Shown in pieces: positions 50,647-59,567 of a DNA stretch of 64,000 bases; within the stretch, counting starts at the first letter, position 1; each line of letters begins with the position of its first letter. The translations under genes and the position numbers were made by a program. The stretch is from NCBI RefSeq assembly GCF_036884255.1, contig NZ_CP145605.1, forward strand, positions 5,951,001-6,015,000, written 5' to 3'. Source of the DNA: Paenibacillus tundrae (GTDB lineage: Bacteria; Bacillota; Bacilli; Paenibacillales; Paenibacillaceae). Below the pieces are notes generated by a model. The model was not told the DNA's origin and did no database searches. It saw only the letters and a program-made list of their open reading frames with translations.

Positions 50647-53600
50647 CTACGCTTCCGGTTGTGGCGACAGCTCAATCACAGTGGTTCCGCTTTGGATACT
50701 GACAATGTTCGCTGGATCCACATCCGTCGGGAGTGAGACCTGTTGGCCGAAAGGATATAAGCGATCTGCCGCCTCAACGGTAAGTGGTTCTGTCACAGCA
50801 GAGCCTTCTTCTCCAGACTCCGCTCCGTCAGAAGATCCCGATGGCGTTGTCCCCGCTCCATCTTGGGAAGACTCGTTCGTAAATGCCGTAGAATCGGACG
50901 TTGTGGTCGAATCGGAATCCTGACTTCCATTGTTACTGGATTGGGCATCATCGGTTGTGTCAGTAGAGGTACTTTCCGAACTTCCATCAGAGCTATCCCC
51001 CGTATTCCCTTCTTCCGTATCCTGTGATTCACCATTAGATGAATCTACCGTATCTGGTTCCTCATTCCGGTTGAAGCTCTCCCACTCACTTGTCGCATCC
51101 TCCAGTTCAACGACGCTACCGTCCGCCAGCTTCAATTGCAGCTGATCCGTCTGCAATGAATCGCGGTCTGCTTCATTACGGAAGCGAATGACGAGTTGCG
51201 GCGCAGTCGCTGTACCGCTCTCTTCGGTTACTGGTACGATGTATGCCATCTGATCGGCTAATGAAACTTCTGGTTCAGCCGGGATCGCAGGGTCTTGAAC
51301 CGGTGTAGGTGAAGCGGCAGGTGGTTCTGCGTTATTCCCCATTAAAGCATACGTTCCTCCGGCAATGCCGAGAATCAGAATCACCACGAATGATCCTAGA
51401 AAGACATTTTTCCTCTTCCCAGTCAATAAACGTACCAGTGATGAAGATAACTCCGACTTCGCCCGGTCATAGGTTGGCTTCATGGTCTTACTTGCTCTAG
51501 CATAATATGGCTTAAAGGCTGACTTCGACTTGAAGGCTTCACGATCATGCGCCTTGAAGTACGCTACGATTGCATCAGAGTAAGGCTTGCTCGCTTGAGA
51601 CCCTCGGATAAAAAGCCGTTGATTGCCCGACCATTCCAGAAACGGGTACAGACCTCGCTCACTGCCTGCTGTGCTCCGAACAAACTCAATCAGTCCTGCA
51701 TAATCCAGCTTAGCCCCACTACCTCCACGGTAAAAGGCAAGAGGCAACGCTGCGAAAGCATCCTGATCAGGACGTTCTCTAAGCTCATCGGCAAGCCAGC
51801 GTCTGGTCCAGCGCTGGAGCTCATTACGCTCTGTAAGGGAGAGGGCTTCCAGTTCTTCTTCATCCCGACCTTCCCCACTGAGCCATGCTCTCGCGGCCAG
51901 CATCATGTTCGTGCGTGCGGATACATCTGAGCCCTGACGCGCAGCCCAATCCCGAACCTCACGATCATGCTGCAAAATATCAATGCTTAATAACTGTGCC
52001 CGGCTCACTCGCTCTAGATCAAGATCCTGAATCAGGAAGAGATTAATAACGTAGGCAAGCTTGTCCGCCAAGCGGGTTAATTGCTCTTGATATGACAAGG
52101 CTCCAGCGTCAGCTCCAGGTTTACGTTCTGGACGGGCAACGGCCTCGGATTGACCGATCTGTCCTGTAATTCCCGTGTCTACAGGGTCTTCCGTAGAAGT
52201 CGAGACACGATCCAAAACACTCACTCGACTGAGTGCTTCATTGGCGGATTGCACCGGATTTGGTGCAGAGCATAACCGTTCACGAAGCTCTATGGCTGTC
52301 CGTTCTAGCAAAAAAGCATTATGGATCGACGATGGATGGGATAGCACCCAATTTTCAATGACGTCCACCACATTTGCCGCTAACTCTGTATGTTTTAATT
52401 GACTGTCTAAGTAAGGCTCAAATAACAGCTTGGTCAATGATTCATTGGTTAACACCTTACCGAAAAATGCACGATTCAGCGCAGCATTCCGATCCAGTAA
52501 ACTGTATAATTCTTGAACCGCCCGCATACGTTTCTGGGTACGCGCATTGTTGATCGCATAGATGAAATAGTCCACGATTCGGGATTGAACCACTGGCGCG
52601 GCTACGGCGAAATACTCACCGATCCGAGCTGCAACCGGCTCTTCAGGCACATTTTCACGTTTAACATTATTAAGTTCCCGACTAAGCAGCGTCAGGAATA
52701 GCTCATTCAGACGAGCGCGGCGCTGGATTGCTCCTTCGGGTTTCAGATATGTAAGAAGCCCACTTAGCACACCACTTTTATTATTAAGGTATAGGTCTTC
52801 ATGTCCTTGTTCCAGCCGGTAAAATAGCGATAACTCACCGTACGCTTCAACCGAAAGCTCACGTCCAGGCTCCATGCCTGACAACATCTCGTCGGCAAAA
52901 GAATAAAACGGCGTAGCCGCCTTCGGATCATGCAGCAATGACCATGCAAAATCCATATAAGGAAGATTCGCCACTGCTGCATCCACGTGGTTTACTCTGC
53001 CTGACATGAGATCAAACGTAAAGTCCTTCTCTGTATTACGATCTTTGGGACGAAGTGTGCCTCTCTCCACGAACTGAAGGTGGATGCCTTTCTTCGCCTG
53101 TGGCTCCTTGGCAAACGTCATGAACCCAAGCTGTCTCCGGAAGGCGTAAGGTAGTGCCGTATAGAGCAGACGAAGCAACCCCTTCGCCCCTGCTGTGACT
53201 TGCTCTGCGGGCAGATCCAATGCGATATACACTTTACGGCGTGTCGCGACAGCCTGCATCACAGCATAGAGCAAACGCTTGAACAACGTCTCGTTCAGTT
53301 TTAACCCCGCCAGAATCTCGACAGGTGCGACTGAAGAGACTTCAGAGCTCTGCCCGACTTCCCTCTCCCTTGTAGAGGCACCTGGCAATTCAGACAGCGC
53401 AGGCAGTACTGTGCCTTGCTCGATGTCATAGGACGTAGCAAACACCGCATCCAGCCAGCCGCCTGTTCTCATCAGCTCTTCCGAGCGCTCAGGAGACAAT
53501 ACATAGTTATGGGCGAAGAAGGCACTACGAAGCCCGGTAAAGTCTGCCGCTTGGTACACATTCTGCCCTAGAATCGTCTCGCCACTGTCCAGATGCAGTA

Positions 53601-53826
53601 GATGTATGGCAGCTGGGAACTTGGTCTCGTCCTTCTCGCTTCGGCCAGTCAGCTCCGCAGGAGCATCATAGACACAGTACGGATGAAGTAATTTTTTGAT
53701 AAAAGAAGGTTCCAGTCCCGGTGATGCCGCGACCGTATCGAAGCCTTCTGTGGTGCGAAATACCCCTCGCCGCTCTCGGGTATACATCTGTTGTTCAATC
53801 GGCGGGGTCATGGAAGACTGCATCAT
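50647..53826 (-). CDS. GTPase-associated protein 1 (GAP1)-like single-pass membrane protein
   Basis: A 1059-aa protein. The N-terminal ~150 residues (QMYTRERRGVFRTTEGFDTV, then ASPGLEPSFIKKLLHPYCVY) resemble the GAP1-N domain that accompanies DO-type GTPases. A long helical middle (~200-790) contains KVYIALDLPAEQVTAG and many charged helices. One membrane helix lies at ~808-828 (FLGSFVVILILGIAGGTYAL). The last ~229 residues are outside by the positive-inside rule, with a Ser/Thr/Asp/Glu-rich low-complexity stretch at ~920-1010. Its ATG overlaps the stop of the GTPase gene (ATGA, 53826-53823), so both are made together. It may be the effector or regulator of that GTPase; its biochemistry is unknown. 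Confidence 0.8.
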   Translation of the reverse strand: MMQSSMTPPIEQQMYTRERRGVFRTTEGFDTVAASPGLEPSFIKKLLHPYCVYDAPAELTGRSEKDETKFPAAIHLLHLDSGETILGQNVYQAADFTGLRSAFFAHNYVLSPERSEELMRTGGWLDAVFATSYDIEQGTVLPALSELPGASTREREVGQSSEVSSVAPVEILAGLKLNETLFKRLLYAVMQAVATRRKVYIALDLPAEQVTAGAKGLLRLLYTALPYAFRRQLGFMTFAKEPQAKKGIHLQFVERGTLRPKDRNTEKDFTFDLMSGRVNHVDAAVANLPYMDFAWSLLHDPKAATPFYSFADEMLSGMEPGRELSVEAYGELSLFYRLEQGHEDLYLNNKSGVLSGLLTYLKPEGAIQRRARLNELFLTLLSRELNNVKRENVPEEPVAARIGEYFAVAAPVVQSRIVDYFIYAINNARTQKRMRAVQELYSLLDRNAALNRAFFGKVLTNESLTKLLFEPYLDSQLKHTELAANVVDVIENWVLSHPSSIHNAFLLERTAIELRERLCSAPNPVQSANEALSRVSVLDRVSTSTEDPVDTGITGQIGQSEAVARPERKPGADAGALSYQEQLTRLADKLAYVINLFLIQDLDLERVSRAQLLSIDILQHDREVRDWAARQGSDVSARTNMMLAARAWLSGEGRDEEELEALSLTERNELQRWTRRWLADELRERPDQDAFAALPLAFYRGGSGAKLDYAGLIEFVRSTAGSERGLYPFLEWSGNQRLFIRGSQASKPYSDAIVAYFKAHDREAFKSKSAFKPYYARASKTMKPTYDRAKSELSSSLVRLLTGKRKNVFLGSFVVILILGIAGGTYALMGNNAEPPAASPTPVQDPAIPAEPEVSLADQMAYIVPVTEESGTATAPQLVIRFRNEADRDSLQTDQLQLKLADGSVVELEDATSEWESFNRNEEPDTVDSSNGESQDTEEGNTGDSSDGSSESTSTDTTDDAQSSNNGSQDSDSTTTSDSTAFTNESSQDGAGTTPSGSSDGAESGEEGSAVTEPLTVEAADRLYPFGQQVSLPTDVDPANIVSIQSGTTVIELSPQPEA

Positions 53827-55088
53827 CCCACTCTCCCCTCAATGTACTTCAGCTTGTAGAGCAGCCATAGGAATGGCTCGTCCACGCGAATCGGACTAAC
53901 AACCCCTTGTAGCTTCATATCTACCGGATTGCTTCCTAGTGCGGACACAGCGAAGTATGCCGTATCTTTGAAATAGACATCCATTGTGCCTTTGAACGGA
54001 CGATCCACCTTCTCAATAAACCGGCGAATCTCTCCATCAATATTCTCAAACTCCGTCAAGTCGAACCAATCGCGGTGTACCATGTTACGGAACACGTTGC
54101 TGTTGGATTTGATGTAATCGCCATCCTCATCCTTCAGGGAATGCAGCATGTCGCTTTTGGTCAGCACAACAGCTGTTGGGATGTTTGTTTTTGCCTTATC
54201 CTGATAAGCGATAAAGTCACCGAACAATGTCAGTACCACGTCGCGCGGTTCATCGTATCTTGGTGTCCACTCACCCGGCTCATTGCCGAGGTTTATCCGG
54301 ATTTTGTCCCGAATGGAGCGAATCTGAAGTGGATCAACCATAAACAGAATGCCTGCTGAGTTTTTGATATGCTGTCCATGAAGTCCTAGATAATCCTGCT
54401 CCACCATACCCTCGCCAGCCACGTCAAAAAACACCAGTGTCAGCGGAGCTTTATCTTCGTCCTTGAACACAAATTGGAAAATAAACGGCTCCTGCAGCTT
54501 CTCCTTCTGCGTTGAATCCAGCAGATCACCCCGCTCAAACAACGGCTCTTCATAATCCGCACGGAATCTACGGCTAATCTCTGCATTCAGCGGCATACAA
54601 GCAGCATCAAAATGATCGGCTGTGTAATGCTGTAACGTATGGATGAGCGATGTCATGTACACCGATTTACCCACCTGGGAAGCCCCAATAATGGATATGA
54701 TATTGCTTGGCGCCTTGCCTGCTGTCACAGGTAGCTCATTATGACAATGCGGGCACAGTCTGCGGCGGGTAACGACACCATACCGATCATTTAATCCCAT
54801 CACAATGTTATCTGAATAAATGCGATGCTCCTCTGGTACGTCATGCGGGGCAAGCACGGCCTCCATATCAAACACCGTATCAAGCCCAAACCGTTCACGG
54901 TAGCGATTCAGCTTCGCATCTTCCCCGAGTGCGTAGTCTTCATCGTCGTCTCGGTGATGAGCTGCCCGGAATACAACCTCTTCAGGTGAGAATTTACTGA
55001 AACAATAGGGACATACAATATCGTAAAATAGCGGCCGTTCTTCTGGCTGCTGTCTTTTCAAAAAACGACTAAAAAAGCTCATAGCCAC
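53823..55088 (-). CDS. Zinc-ribbon P-loop GTPase (DO-GTPase/TRAFAC-like)
   Basis: A 421-aa cytoplasmic protein. Cys pairs CPYC (C26, C29) and CPHC (C112, C115) form a split zinc ribbon around a charged insert. Then the P-loop is GASQVGKS (135-142), switch II is DVAG (222-225), the base-specificity motif is TKSD (310-313), and AVSALG sits near 382. The order fits a small-GTPase-like domain of the DO-GTPase type predicted in bacterial conflict systems. The TKSD form is a variant of NKxD, so guanine specificity is likely but not certain. Coupled to the downstream GAP1-like gene by a 4-bp overlap; 32 bp separate it from the gene upstream. Confidence 0.85.
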   Translation of the reverse strand: MAMSFFSRFLKRQQPEERPLFYDIVCPYCFSKFSPEEVVFRAAHHRDDDEDYALGEDAKLNRYRERFGLDTVFDMEAVLAPHDVPEEHRIYSDNIVMGLNDRYGVVTRRRLCPHCHNELPVTAGKAPSNIISIIGASQVGKSVYMTSLIHTLQHYTADHFDAACMPLNAEISRRFRADYEEPLFERGDLLDSTQKEKLQEPFIFQFVFKDEDKAPLTLVFFDVAGEGMVEQDYLGLHGQHIKNSAGILFMVDPLQIRSIRDKIRINLGNEPGEWTPRYDEPRDVVLTLFGDFIAYQDKAKTNIPTAVVLTKSDMLHSLKDEDGDYIKSNSNVFRNMVHRDWFDLTEFENIDGEIRRFIEKVDRPFKGTMDVYFKDTAYFAVSALGSNPVDMKLQGVVSPIRVDEPFLWLLYKLKYIEGRVG

Positions 55089-55120
55089 TCCCCTCCCCTA
55101 ATCGAAAGTCAACCTATTCA

Positions 55121-55768
55121 TTAGTCCGATATTAGCCGGTACACCGTTCCATACTTGGGGCCGTCTGTGAAGAATAGTCTAACGTATTCATCCTTCGCAA
55201 TCTCAACAGGAGGCATCTCATTTCTTCCAGGTGCAAAATCATTTACAAATGGATACACCGTACCGTCTTCCTTATTAAGCGGAACACTCCCCTGTTTACG
55301 AACATAACAGAGCGCCTCCTTCGGAACGGGTGCTTCGGTCGTAACGGTCATAAATACACTTTTTCTTTTCTGAAAAAAACCACTCTTATACCGAATGGAA
55401 AATCGAATATCCGCCTTGCCTGCACTCGCCATTACCGTGTTCTCACCGTTCGACTGACGGAGCAAGACAGGCTCGGCATCATCCATCCTACATATATAAA
55501 CCGTATAACGGATCGCTCCAAAACCTGTTATCCGATCCACGTATCCGTTAGTTGCTTTGTATTCCTCACGCGTATAGAGCTTCAACTTACCTTGCGCATG
55601 TGCATCGCCGCTGTTCTCCTTGCCCAGCATCGCAACCTCCAGCCGTTCAACATACACAGCCTCAACACCCTCTGGCCAGAGCCAGCGGAGCGTACACATG
55701 CCTTCGTCCACCGCCAGTGTCAGTTTGCGAATGGTGGGCGCCGAAGGATCTGCATCCGTAAATTGCAT
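55121..55768 (-). CDS. Small beta-rich protein of the tubulin/GTPase operon
   Basis: A 215-aa soluble protein, no signal or membrane helix. Alternating hydrophobic strands suggest two beta-sandwich units: residues ~10-115 (fibronectin III-like: KLTLAVDEGMCTLRWLWPEG, IRYTVYICRMD) and ~120-215 (IRFSIRYKSGFFQKRKSVFM; EYVRLFFTDGPKYGTVYRL). No family is recognised. It lies 21 bp after the vWA gene and 32 bp before the GTPase gene and is likely an adaptor in the same complex. Confidence 0.7.
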   Translation of the reverse strand: MQFTDADPSAPTIRKLTLAVDEGMCTLRWLWPEGVEAVYVERLEVAMLGKENSGDAHAQGKLKLYTREEYKATNGYVDRITGFGAIRYTVYICRMDDAEPVLLRQSNGENTVMASAGKADIRFSIRYKSGFFQKRKSVFMTVTTEAPVPKEALCYVRKQGSVPLNKEDGTVYPFVNDFAPGRNEMPPVEIAKDEYVRLFFTDGPKYGTVYRLISD

Positions 55769-55789
55769 GTTCCTAAGACCTCCCGATGT

Positions 55790-57085
55790 TTAGAATCCTT
55801 TGCTTCGTGTGTCTCTTGCGCGTCCTCCGAATCCTTCCGCCGAAGCGTTCCCTCTTCTGGCATCGCGCCGGCCGCGATTGCTCCGTGGTGTGTTCTCCTT
55901 CATCGGAATAATCCATGTAAACAGGGTCAATACGGAAGCCAGCAGGAGCATTGCGCCAAGCCTTACGAATGCATCGCCGACAGGCGATCCATCCAGCCCC
56001 CATTCCAGAAGGAGACCGGCTAACAGACCTGAGACTGCCCCACCAATGCCGAAGCTGAGCGCCAGATGGCGATTATCAAATACCAGTCCAAGTGATACAC
56101 CCAGCGCTACCCCAATCAACAGCAGGGCAGCTACGCGGAAAATTGCCAGATACATGCTATGCTCCATCATCCCAGTACGTTCCGTAACCAGTGTTCGCTC
56201 ATCAATCGTATCGTAAATCTGCTGGAATGCCAGGTTAAGCCCACCTGCATCCGGCACATCATAATACAGGCCACCTGTCTGCCCAGCAATGCTGCGCAAA
56301 AGATCCGTACCCGAAGGGTCTACCAAGCTGAGTCCCACCGTGTTGACCGCAATCTGTTCATTCACGTATTCCGACAGAATGCCAGACGTATCGACCTCAC
56401 TCATTCCGTCAGATAACAGTATCGCGACGGTACCACGCTTCGGATCTTGTTTGCCCTTAATCTGTTCCATCGCTTCTTTCAACGCCGCATCAAAGTTCGT
56501 TCCCCCTGAGGTCGTCACGATGCTATCGATTTTGTCATATACCTCATTCTTAGCAGCTTCATTATCCAATGCAATGAACGGCTGCAACAGTTCTGGCTCA
56601 TCCGCAAATGTAATCACGGCTACCTGCTTATCGCTCTCCATCTGGCTAATCAGTGTCTTGGCTGCCTCAAAGCGGCCATTATTCGGATCGGTCTCTGTCA
56701 TGCTACCTGAATTGTCAATCATGAGCACGATATCCTTAACCTGCTTCACACCGCCTGGATTGATCTGATACAGCAGTTGCACCACTAGCCCCACCACGAA
56801 TAAGAGTGCAAGCGTTGCGGGGACAAGTAATTTCCATGACAAGCTCAGATATCGCAGCTTCCATGAAGCACCGTTAAGCTTCGGTGAGATCATCTCAGCG
56901 AGCAGGCAGAATAGACCTACACTTAGTGCAACAACACCGAAATATAATCCCATCAGCAACAGACGCGGCATCTCTCCAAGCCACTGATGCAGCATGATTT
57001 CCCCTGCCGCAAAACCTACTGCTCCGCCAATGAGGCTGAACAGTACCAGGAGAAGATTGATTTTTCGCTGCATGTTCACATGCAT
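55790..57085 (-). CDS. Polytopic membrane protein with an extracytoplasmic vWA domain
   Basis: A 431-aa protein. Three N-terminal helices (~11-30, 42-63, 87-107) have a positively charged loop between the second and third. A vWA domain spans ~117-300 with an intact MIDAS site: D124, S126, S128 (MIDNSGSM), T196 (SGGTN) and D226 (LLSDG). Three more helices and an Arg/Gly-rich tail follow. Positive-inside reasoning places the vWA domain outside and both ends inside. vWA domains bind partners through Mg2+. The start is uncertain between 57085 and the ATG at 57073. It lies between the pseudo-tubulin and beta-rich protein genes. Confidence 0.88.
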   Translation of the reverse strand: MHVNMQRKINLLLVLFSLIGGAVGFAAGEIMLHQWLGEMPRLLLMGLYFGVVALSVGLFCLLAEMISPKLNGASWKLRYLSLSWKLLVPATLALLFVVGLVVQLLYQINPGGVKQVKDIVLMIDNSGSMTETDPNNGRFEAAKTLISQMESDKQVAVITFADEPELLQPFIALDNEAAKNEVYDKIDSIVTTSGGTNFDAALKEAMEQIKGKQDPKRGTVAILLSDGMSEVDTSGILSEYVNEQIAVNTVGLSLVDPSGTDLLRSIAGQTGGLYYDVPDAGGLNLAFQQIYDTIDERTLVTERTGMMEHSMYLAIFRVAALLLIGVALGVSLGLVFDNRHLALSFGIGGAVSGLLAGLLLEWGLDGSPVGDAFVRLGAMLLLASVLTLFTWIIPMKENTPRSNRGRRDARRGNASAEGFGGRARDTRSKGF

Positions 57086-57148
57086 CCTTTCTACACCAGC
57101 CCTTAATAAGGCTGAATTAATACAAGCGTGAGTGATAACGAAGGCTAG

Positions 57149-59566
57149 CTACCGCACGGGAGACAGTTTGTCCGCAAGACCTTCAGGATGTAGCTCATAT
57201 CCGTTATCTGTATAGGAATCGTAATATACCTTGGCATTACGATAGACCATCAGATCTTCGAGATGGAAGCCTCCCATAAGATTCAATTTCTCTACGCCGC
57301 TGCTTCGCTCTTCATACACGACACCAAGCTTGTAGATTCGTGAAGTTTCCTCGGCATGTGCCGCGTAGACCATGAAGGCACTATCATGGTCGCCAAAGAA
57401 ATATTTTTCTTCATACCGATGTTCCTGCGTATAATCGAACACCCTAACACGAACAACAGCCTGATCCTCTAACGTGCGATATAATCGACGGAACAGGTCA
57501 TCACGAGTCAACACATTTTTGTCCCCATACGTAATCGTGACATTGGCACGCTGTAATAGCTCTTCTTCGAAAGGGACACGCAACGGTTCAGCGCTCAGTA
57601 ACAGCGCATGACATACGTCCATAAGACGCTCCAATACACGCTCCTTGCCCTGCGTAGCCAGATGGTTCATATCCCCCATATGGCGGTCTTCAAACCATAC
57701 GGCCCGTCCACGCTTGGCCTCCAGATCCGTGATCAGATCTTCCGTCACTTTGCCGTAATATTCCATGACATTTTGTCCAATGTACTCATCCGCTGCAGCT
57801 ATGCTCTGCTCGGCTGTCTCGCGCAATGTTTGTTCCAATTCCTCAAGGGATTGGGTGATGCCTCGACTAAAAGCGTGAAGCTGCTCCATCTCCGTATCGT
57901 AGATGCGCAGCAATTGCAATTCATTTTCGATCCGTAATAGCTCCACCTTCGGTACATACACTCGCTCAAGGATACAATCGATCACGTTGCGTACATTTTG
58001 TTTATCACGGAATAAAGCTCTTTTGAACGGTTGATCCTGCACCTGCTCCTGTAGTCGCTGCTCAAGAACAGCTCGTGCCGACTCAAGCTGCATGGATTTG
58101 TCCCGAATCAATCCAAGCAAGCCTTCCCGTACACTTCCCATTCCATGATTACTCCAAACCGCCCACTGGAAGTAACCTACCTCCGGGTGCTCACCCCGGG
58201 CTTGTTCCGCCTGCTGACGAAGAGTACCTTCGGTACTCCGCTGACGTACACGTTCTTCGACCTTACGTGCCACATTATCGCGGAAGTACGCCTCGGCTCC
58301 ATGACCGAACAGCGCTCTCTCCGCTTCCCGTAGCGATAGCGGCTTGAGATCAGCGTAACTGACGTTATGGGTCATGATGCCGCTCATACCGCTGACCAGA
58401 TCCTCACCTGGTAATAGCCCATCAATCTTACGTTCTATCGTAATCGGATCAAGGCCGAAGAACGAAAGCTTGTCCTTGATGCCCCAATCCTCCGGTTCCT
58501 TCCGCATCTGTTCAAGCAGATGCCGGTAGAAGTGATACAGCACAGCAAGCGCTATAGGCTTGTTGGGACGCCTGATCTCAGCATAACCTGCGCTGGCATA
58601 ACCATGCTGATCTGAGGTGGTGCGAATGTTATTTTTGAATGAGGTATTGTTGTAGGTGTTCGCACCTGTGCTCGAAATGGTGCCAGCAGCATCCATATCC
58701 TGTTTACGATTCTTGAGCAAACAGATGCGGCAGATGATCTCGGCATTCTCTATCCACCCACCAGATACCCCTGTGCCCCGTTCATTCTTATCTGACAAAA
58801 TATATACCAGGTCAAACAGCGGCGAAGCGGGATGGGTGACCGGAATAGAAATACCATCTTCCGTCACGAGCAGACGACCGCTAAAGGTATAGTCCAAGCC
58901 CTGCATATAATCAAGCTCTCGCAAAAAGGCCAGTCCTGCTGCGCTTGCATACCCGTATGAGTTCACTTGCTCCATTTCACTAACTAGAACATGCAAATCT
59001 GTCTGCACGGATTTGAAGGATTGAGCCAGTATCGTTTCCGTCAATTTCGTAAGCTCAGGCAATAGCACATTCAATGGGTCATCCGCTCTAGTTACAACCG
59101 TCACATAGATACGGTCAAACGAAGAATACAGACGCCCGTACTCAGCGATCCGGTTACTCACTTGCCGTAATGTACGATTCAGACCCGCAAGTGCCTGATC
59201 CGAATCGTGAAACTGACGGTATATGTCTTTGCGCAATGTTTTGGATGATTCGGACTGTCCCGTAGACAGCGGTAGAATATGACGAGCGACCTGGCTATCC
59301 TCAGATCGTTCGCCCCTACGCTCCTCTTGTTGATCCAAGTCTTCTGTTCCAACCTGTACATAAACTACGCCATCCCCGTTATCCCACTTCGTTCGGTTGA
59401 TTTCACGGACAACAGGTAATGCCGGTGCAACCAGGTCTCCCACGAACAAGAACAAGGCAGGGTAATGGATGCTGCTGCGACCATCACCCAGACTGCCCTG
59501 ACGTTCCTGCTCCTTCGTATATGATGCCGCGAATTGCTCCAAGCTGTGCTTCATCCCGGCAGCCAT
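57149..59566 (-). CDS. Tubulin-like paralogue lacking the GTP-binding signature (pseudo-tubulin)
   Basis: An 805-aa cytoplasmic protein that aligns in order with the preceding tubulin-like protein. ALFLFVGDLVAPALPVVREI (37-56) matches LIIGLGGTGIDALLRLKYQI. VVYVQVGTED (67-76) matches VEFLAFETNE. FLRELDYMQ (214-222) matches ALKELDYWM. PLFDLVYILSDKNERG (249-264) matches PPFNLCHLISATNTEG. HPEVGYF and KVYYDSY match HPEQGPF and KVYEESY further on. The GGTGSG loop is replaced by ADDPLN (161-166) and the first glycine-rich loop is lost, so GTP binding is unlikely. A coiled coil lies at ~490-600. It starts one base after the tubulin-like stop, so translation is coupled. This assignment is my own reading, not a database hit. 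Confidence 0.75.
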   Translation of the reverse strand: MAAGMKHSLEQFAASYTKEQERQGSLGDGRSSIHYPALFLFVGDLVAPALPVVREINRTKWDNGDGVVYVQVGTEDLDQQEERRGERSEDSQVARHILPLSTGQSESSKTLRKDIYRQFHDSDQALAGLNRTLRQVSNRIAEYGRLYSSFDRIYVTVVTRADDPLNVLLPELTKLTETILAQSFKSVQTDLHVLVSEMEQVNSYGYASAAGLAFLRELDYMQGLDYTFSGRLLVTEDGISIPVTHPASPLFDLVYILSDKNERGTGVSGGWIENAEIICRICLLKNRKQDMDAAGTISSTGANTYNNTSFKNNIRTTSDQHGYASAGYAEIRRPNKPIALAVLYHFYRHLLEQMRKEPEDWGIKDKLSFFGLDPITIERKIDGLLPGEDLVSGMSGIMTHNVSYADLKPLSLREAERALFGHGAEAYFRDNVARKVEERVRQRSTEGTLRQQAEQARGEHPEVGYFQWAVWSNHGMGSVREGLLGLIRDKSMQLESARAVLEQRLQEQVQDQPFKRALFRDKQNVRNVIDCILERVYVPKVELLRIENELQLLRIYDTEMEQLHAFSRGITQSLEELEQTLRETAEQSIAAADEYIGQNVMEYYGKVTEDLITDLEAKRGRAVWFEDRHMGDMNHLATQGKERVLERLMDVCHALLLSAEPLRVPFEEELLQRANVTITYGDKNVLTRDDLFRRLYRTLEDQAVVRVRVFDYTQEHRYEEKYFFGDHDSAFMVYAAHAEETSRIYKLGVVYEERSSGVEKLNLMGGFHLEDLMVYRNAKVYYDSYTDNGYELHPEGLADKLSPVR

Positions 59567-59567
59567 C

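Noticed and set aside
50647-53826. Type VI/VII secretion or S-layer annotation for the large membrane protein
   Set aside because: No secretion ATPase, SLH or WXG features; the context with the GTPase and the N-terminal pattern fits a GAP1-like protein better.
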